Assembly: GCA_020025275.1 (NCBI GenBank)
Contig: JAHHSI010000030.1
Location: 1-25,434 of the forward strand
DNA: 25,434 nt
DNA from: Oscillospiraceae bacterium
GTDB taxonomy: Bacteria > Bacillota > Clostridia > Oscillospirales > Oscillospiraceae
Direction: 5' to 3'
Under the pieces are notes generated by a model. It worked only from the letters and a program-made list of their open reading frames with translations, ran no database searches and had not been told where the DNA came from. Shown one piece after another: positions 23,657 to 25,434 of this stretch (positions are counted from its first letter, which is position 1; each line of letters begins with the position of its first letter). The translations under genes were made by a program, and so were the position numbers.

Positions 23657-24064
23657 TCAGCGGCGGAACCAGCCGGCGTGGCCCACTGACAGGTCGATGA
23701 AGAGGACGATCAGCACAAAGGCAGACAGGGCCACGAAAAGAGCAATGAAGGCCAGCTTTTCTCTGCGCTCTTTGTGGAGCATCCGCTTTAAATCACAGAT
23801 CGTATCTTTGAGGTCGGCAATGCGCAGCTCGTAGAGAGATTGGATCGTGTCCTCGGCAGGGGCGGCGGTCGGCGGTGACTCCTCCCGGGGGAGGGCTGCC
23901 TCCATGACCTCCTGCAGTCGGCAAACCACCTCATGACTGGGGCTGACGGTGGTGCCGGAAATGGTGTTTCTCACGGTGGAGACAGGGATTCCTGTCAAAT
24001 CTGACAGGGTCTGCCACGAGAGGCCGCTGCGTTGTTTCAAGGCTTTGAGATCATCGGATACCAT
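23657..24064 (-). CDS. membrane-anchored helix-turn-helix protein
   Basis: A 135-residue protein. Residues about 4-56 form an XRE/Cro-like helix-turn-helix (LKQRSGLSWQTLSDLTGIP, then VSTVRNTISG as the probable recognition helix). A proline- and alanine-rich linker (about 60-71) leads to a charged heptad-like helix (about 73-104, ELRIADLKDTICDLKRMLHK) that may be a coiled coil. A single hydrophobic segment (about 104-125, FIALFVALSAFVLIVLFIDL) anchors the C terminus. So a DNA-binding domain appears tethered to the membrane. AAGGAG lies 11 bases before the chosen ATG. Target and ligand are unknown. The next gene upstream is a divergent small peptide gene about 130 bases away, a possible target. 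Confidence 0.8.
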   Translation of the reverse strand: MVSDDLKALKQRSGLSWQTLSDLTGIPVSTVRNTISGTTVSPSHEVVCRLQEVMEAALPREESPPTAAPAEDTIQSLYELRIADLKDTICDLKRMLHKERREKLAFIALFVALSAFVLIVLFIDLSVGHAGWFRR

Positions 24065-24140
24065 AATCGAACATACTCCTTGTTTGGATTTGGCCGGGAG
24101 GGGAAAGAAATCTGGGCAGGGAAACACAGGATGTGGGGAA

Positions 24141-24169
24141 TTCGCACGGAACCGAATGTGTGCTATGCT
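24141..24169 (+). promoter_or_regulatory. predicted promoter of the small peptide gene
   Basis: TTCGCA (24141-24146) and TATGCT (24164-24169), 17 bases apart, with TGC before the -10 box (extended -10). It gives a 5' leader of about 22 nt before the small ORF. Confidence 0.5.
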
Positions 24170-24197
24170 GTATCCATCAAAACGAGGAGGGATGGAT

Positions 24198-24275
24198 ATG
24201 GGTTTCAGAAAATGGCTGGGCCGTTTTTTCCATGCACTGGCCGTATGGCCGGATCGTCCGGCAAAGGACCAGTAA
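24198..24275 (+). CDS. 25-residue cationic amphipathic peptide, unknown
   Basis: A 25-residue ORF starting MGFRKWLGRFFHALAVW with an excellent ribosome binding site (GAGGAGGG, 6 bases before the ATG). The first 17 residues place F3, W6, L7, F10, F11, L14 and W17 on one helical face and R4, K5, R9 and H12 on the other, an amphipathic cationic helix; the tail is polar (DRPAKDQ). I recognise no family. Such peptides can be membrane-acting toxins, membrane-associating regulators or signals; nothing here decides. It is preceded by a promoter, faces away from the HTH-membrane gene, and the transcript seems to continue to the terminator at about 24470. Confidence 0.55.
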   Translation: MGFRKWLGRFFHALAVWPDRPAKDQ

Positions 24276-24427
24276 AGAAAAGAGGACTACTTCTTAGCAT
24301 AGTATCCCGGTGGGACGGCTGTCAAGTTCAGAAACTGTCAAGCTTATAAATTCAGCTGGCACAACGGAACGGAAGCCGGCGACCCGCAGGGAGGCAGCAT
24401 GAACTGCGGAACAGTTGGATCGGACGG
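24276..24427 (+). other. non-coding, foldable stretch after the small peptide gene
   Basis: No gene is supported here. It contains a direct repeat CTGTCAAG at about 24321 and 24337 (16-base spacing, with AAA following both units) and an AT-rich patch. It then has nested complementary segments: AACTGT (about 24335) with ACAGTT (about 24410), GCTGGC with GCCGGC, and CCGCAG with CTGCGG (about 24385-24407). Together they could form a multi-stem RNA domain ending just before the terminator stem. It matches no riboswitch I can name. Confidence 0.4.
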
Positions 24428-24472
24428 CACAGGCCCGTCAGCCAAATGGCTGACGGGCCTGTGGTTTTTTTC
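24428..24472 (+). terminator. very strong intrinsic terminator
   Basis: A 16-bp perfect stem (24428-24443 with 24448-24463), AAAT loop, followed by G and a run of seven to eight T. It ends the transcript that begins near 24176. Confidence 0.92.
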
Positions 24473-24473
24473 A

Positions 24474-24597
24474 GAAAATCAGGGCGGTGTGCTGATCTCT
24501 ACATTTACGGTGATCGACGGGCAAGGACCATCCGACGCAGCCGCCATGGCCGAAGGCGCCGGTCATCAAACGGGACAGCCTCCGGGCGGCCTATGCG
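24474..24597. other. intergenic space behind pepX, no gene seen
   Basis: This lies between the strong plus-strand terminator and the end of the dipeptidyl-peptidase gene. I see no T-tract terminator for the minus-strand gene, and no ribosome-binding-site-supported ORF. Confidence 0.45.
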
Positions 24598-25434
24598 TCA
24601 GGCGTTGCCGTCGGAGGTATGAAGAGAGGGCACATCGACCCGAACCGAGCTCTGGTCTACCTCCAGAACCACGGGGGTGAAGGGTCGCTGGGTGGCCTCC
24701 ACGTCCGTACCGTACAGGATCAGGCACAATCGATTTCCAGCGTGGACGGTGTGGTCCATGGGTACCATGGAGAAGTGGTAGTCATAGAACGTTCCGGGCT
24801 CGATGGCGTCCTTGCAGTAGTTGTTCCGGCGGTTTTGCGCATTCATCCAGCCACGGCTGATGACCTTGAAGGGGGACGGCTCTTCCTCCATCTTGAAGGC
24901 TTTCAGGTCGGAGACGGGGGTGTTCAGCCCCCAGAGGATACCGCCGGGCTGGACCACCTGCTGCTGGCAGGTCAGCCGCTTCTGAGAGCCCAGCTCCACC
25001 AACATGGCACTGAGAATAGCCGTCGGACCTTGGCAGGCGGCACGGAAAGAAACCTGAATGGTTCCGCTGATGCGACGGTCCTCCGTCAGGGGGGAGGTGA
25101 GATAGCGCAGGCAGTGGCCGTGCTCCTCCTGCAGCACCAACTGGGACAGCCATTCGGCGGCGTTGTCACGGGTGCGGTCATACACCGTTGCCGCCAGATC
25201 ATCCACCAAGCGACCACTGGACTGCAGGGGCGTCAGGGCCAACACTTCCTGCGCCGGTGCGGCCGGAAACGTGGAAGAGGGCTGCCAGAGGGCGGGGTCC
25301 AGATTGCTCTGGACCAGGACATTCGGCAGCGTTTCAACGACGCCGTTATCAATGCCGTAGAGGAAGTGATCCAACCACAGGTGCAGCATCTCGTTGATGG
25401 GGCTGCCCTCCAGATCGTGGATATAGATATGGGC
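24598..25434 (-). CDS. pepX: Xaa-Pro dipeptidyl-peptidase, C-terminal part (cut by window edge)
   Basis: The 278 visible residues run open to the window end, so the start lies outside. They match the end of the alpha/beta-hydrolase domain and the C-terminal beta-rich domain of S15-family PepX: INEMLHLWLDHFLYG followed by NGV and LPNVLVQSN, then a jelly-roll-like region with FYDYHFSMVP and HAGNRLCLILYGTD. PepX cleaves X-Pro dipeptides from peptide N termini. The His in AHIYIHDL at the window edge is placed like the catalytic histidine; the serine and aspartate of the triad are not visible. The enzyme fits the peptide-using lifestyle suggested by the M18 peptidase and glutamate dehydrogenase. 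The gene symbol is by family resemblance. Confidence 0.8.
   Translation of the reverse strand, partial: AHIYIHDLEGSPINEMLHLWLDHFLYGIDNGVVETLPNVLVQSNLDPALWQPSSTFPAAPAQEVLALTPLQSSGRLVDDLAATVYDRTRDNAAEWLSQLVLQEEHGHCLRYLTSPLTEDRRISGTIQVSFRAACQGPTAILSAMLVELGSQKRLTCQQQVVQPGGILWGLNTPVSDLKAFKMEEEPSPFKVISRGWMNAQNRRNNYCKDAIEPGTFYDYHFSMVPMDHTVHAGNRLCLILYGTDVEATQRPFTPVVLEVDQSSVRVDVPSLHTSDGNA

Noticed and set aside
24350..24400. Cobalamin riboswitch suggested by AAGCCGGCGACCCGC
   Set aside because: Only a loose match to the 3' box; the upstream conserved segments are absent and no cobalamin-related gene follows.
24399..24680. 93-codon plus-strand ORF with a GGGAGG-like site
   Set aside because: It passes straight through a 16-bp terminator stem and T run and then antisense to pepX; no recognisable protein.

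Overview
This window is a GC-rich (roughly 60% by eye) chromosomal segment of a Gram-positive anaerobe of the class Clostridia, most likely an Oscillospirales/Oscillospiraceae-type gut bacterium. That placement rests on three things: a 450-residue glutamate dehydrogenase very like the clostridial NAD-dependent enzyme, strong AGGAGG-type ribosome binding sites with sigma-A-type promoters, and compact gene order with intrinsic terminators. The taxonomic call is inference, since there is no rRNA gene here. I see no tRNA, rRNA, CRISPR array, prophage or intact insertion sequence; this is mostly core amino-acid and nucleotide metabolism.

Layout, left to right. (1) 176-1093 (+): PAP2 phosphatase. 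(2) 1237-3662 (-): a phosphoribosyltransferase followed by adenine deaminase, a purine-salvage pair. (3) 4078-5430 (+): glutamate dehydrogenase. (4) 5745-6317 (+): histidine-phosphatase-family protein. (5) 6412-7725 (-): M18 aminopeptidase, with a long palindrome over its predicted transcription start. (6) 7846-15859 (-): an eight-gene aromatic operon, transcribed DAHP synthase - tyrA - aroB - aroA - aroC - pheA - aroE/aroK fusion - aroQ. It holds every step from PEP and erythrose-4-phosphate to chorismate, plus the committed steps to phenylpyruvate and hydroxyphenylpyruvate; only the final transaminase is missing. Nearly all junctions are 4-nt ATGA overlaps. (7) 16274-17524 (+): glyA. (8) 17622-18612 (+): a short-chain dehydrogenase plus a 65-residue membrane protein. 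(9) 18681-21031 (-): thrC-thrB, divergent from (10) 21220-23542 (+): lysC-asd. These make aspartate semialdehyde and turn homoserine into threonine; homoserine dehydrogenase is not in the window. (11) 23657-24064 (-): a small HTH protein with a C-terminal membrane anchor. (12) 24198-24275 (+): a 25-codon cationic amphipathic peptide gene whose transcript appears to run through a foldable non-coding stretch to a very strong terminator at about 24470. (13) 24598-25434 (-): the C-terminal part of an Xaa-Pro dipeptidyl-peptidase, cut by the window edge.

The best find is the leader of the aromatic operon (15899-16107, minus strand). A consensus promoter drives a 23-codon leader ORF with its own ribosome binding site, in which 6 of residues 4-14 are Phe or Tyr. 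It is followed by a pause hairpin, a 17-position antiterminator pairing (one mismatch, some wobbles) and a 7-T intrinsic terminator just before the DAHP synthase gene. The parts are arranged as in classical ribosome-mediated attenuation (the enterobacterial trp/pheA type), with Phe/Tyr-tRNA charging as the predicted signal for the whole pathway. Firmicutes usually control such operons by T-boxes or TRAP, so this layout deserves checking. Other points of interest are the AroE-AroK fusion, the interleaved divergent thrC/lysC promoters, the M18 operator-like palindrome, and the small peptide/RNA locus at 24.2-24.5 kb.
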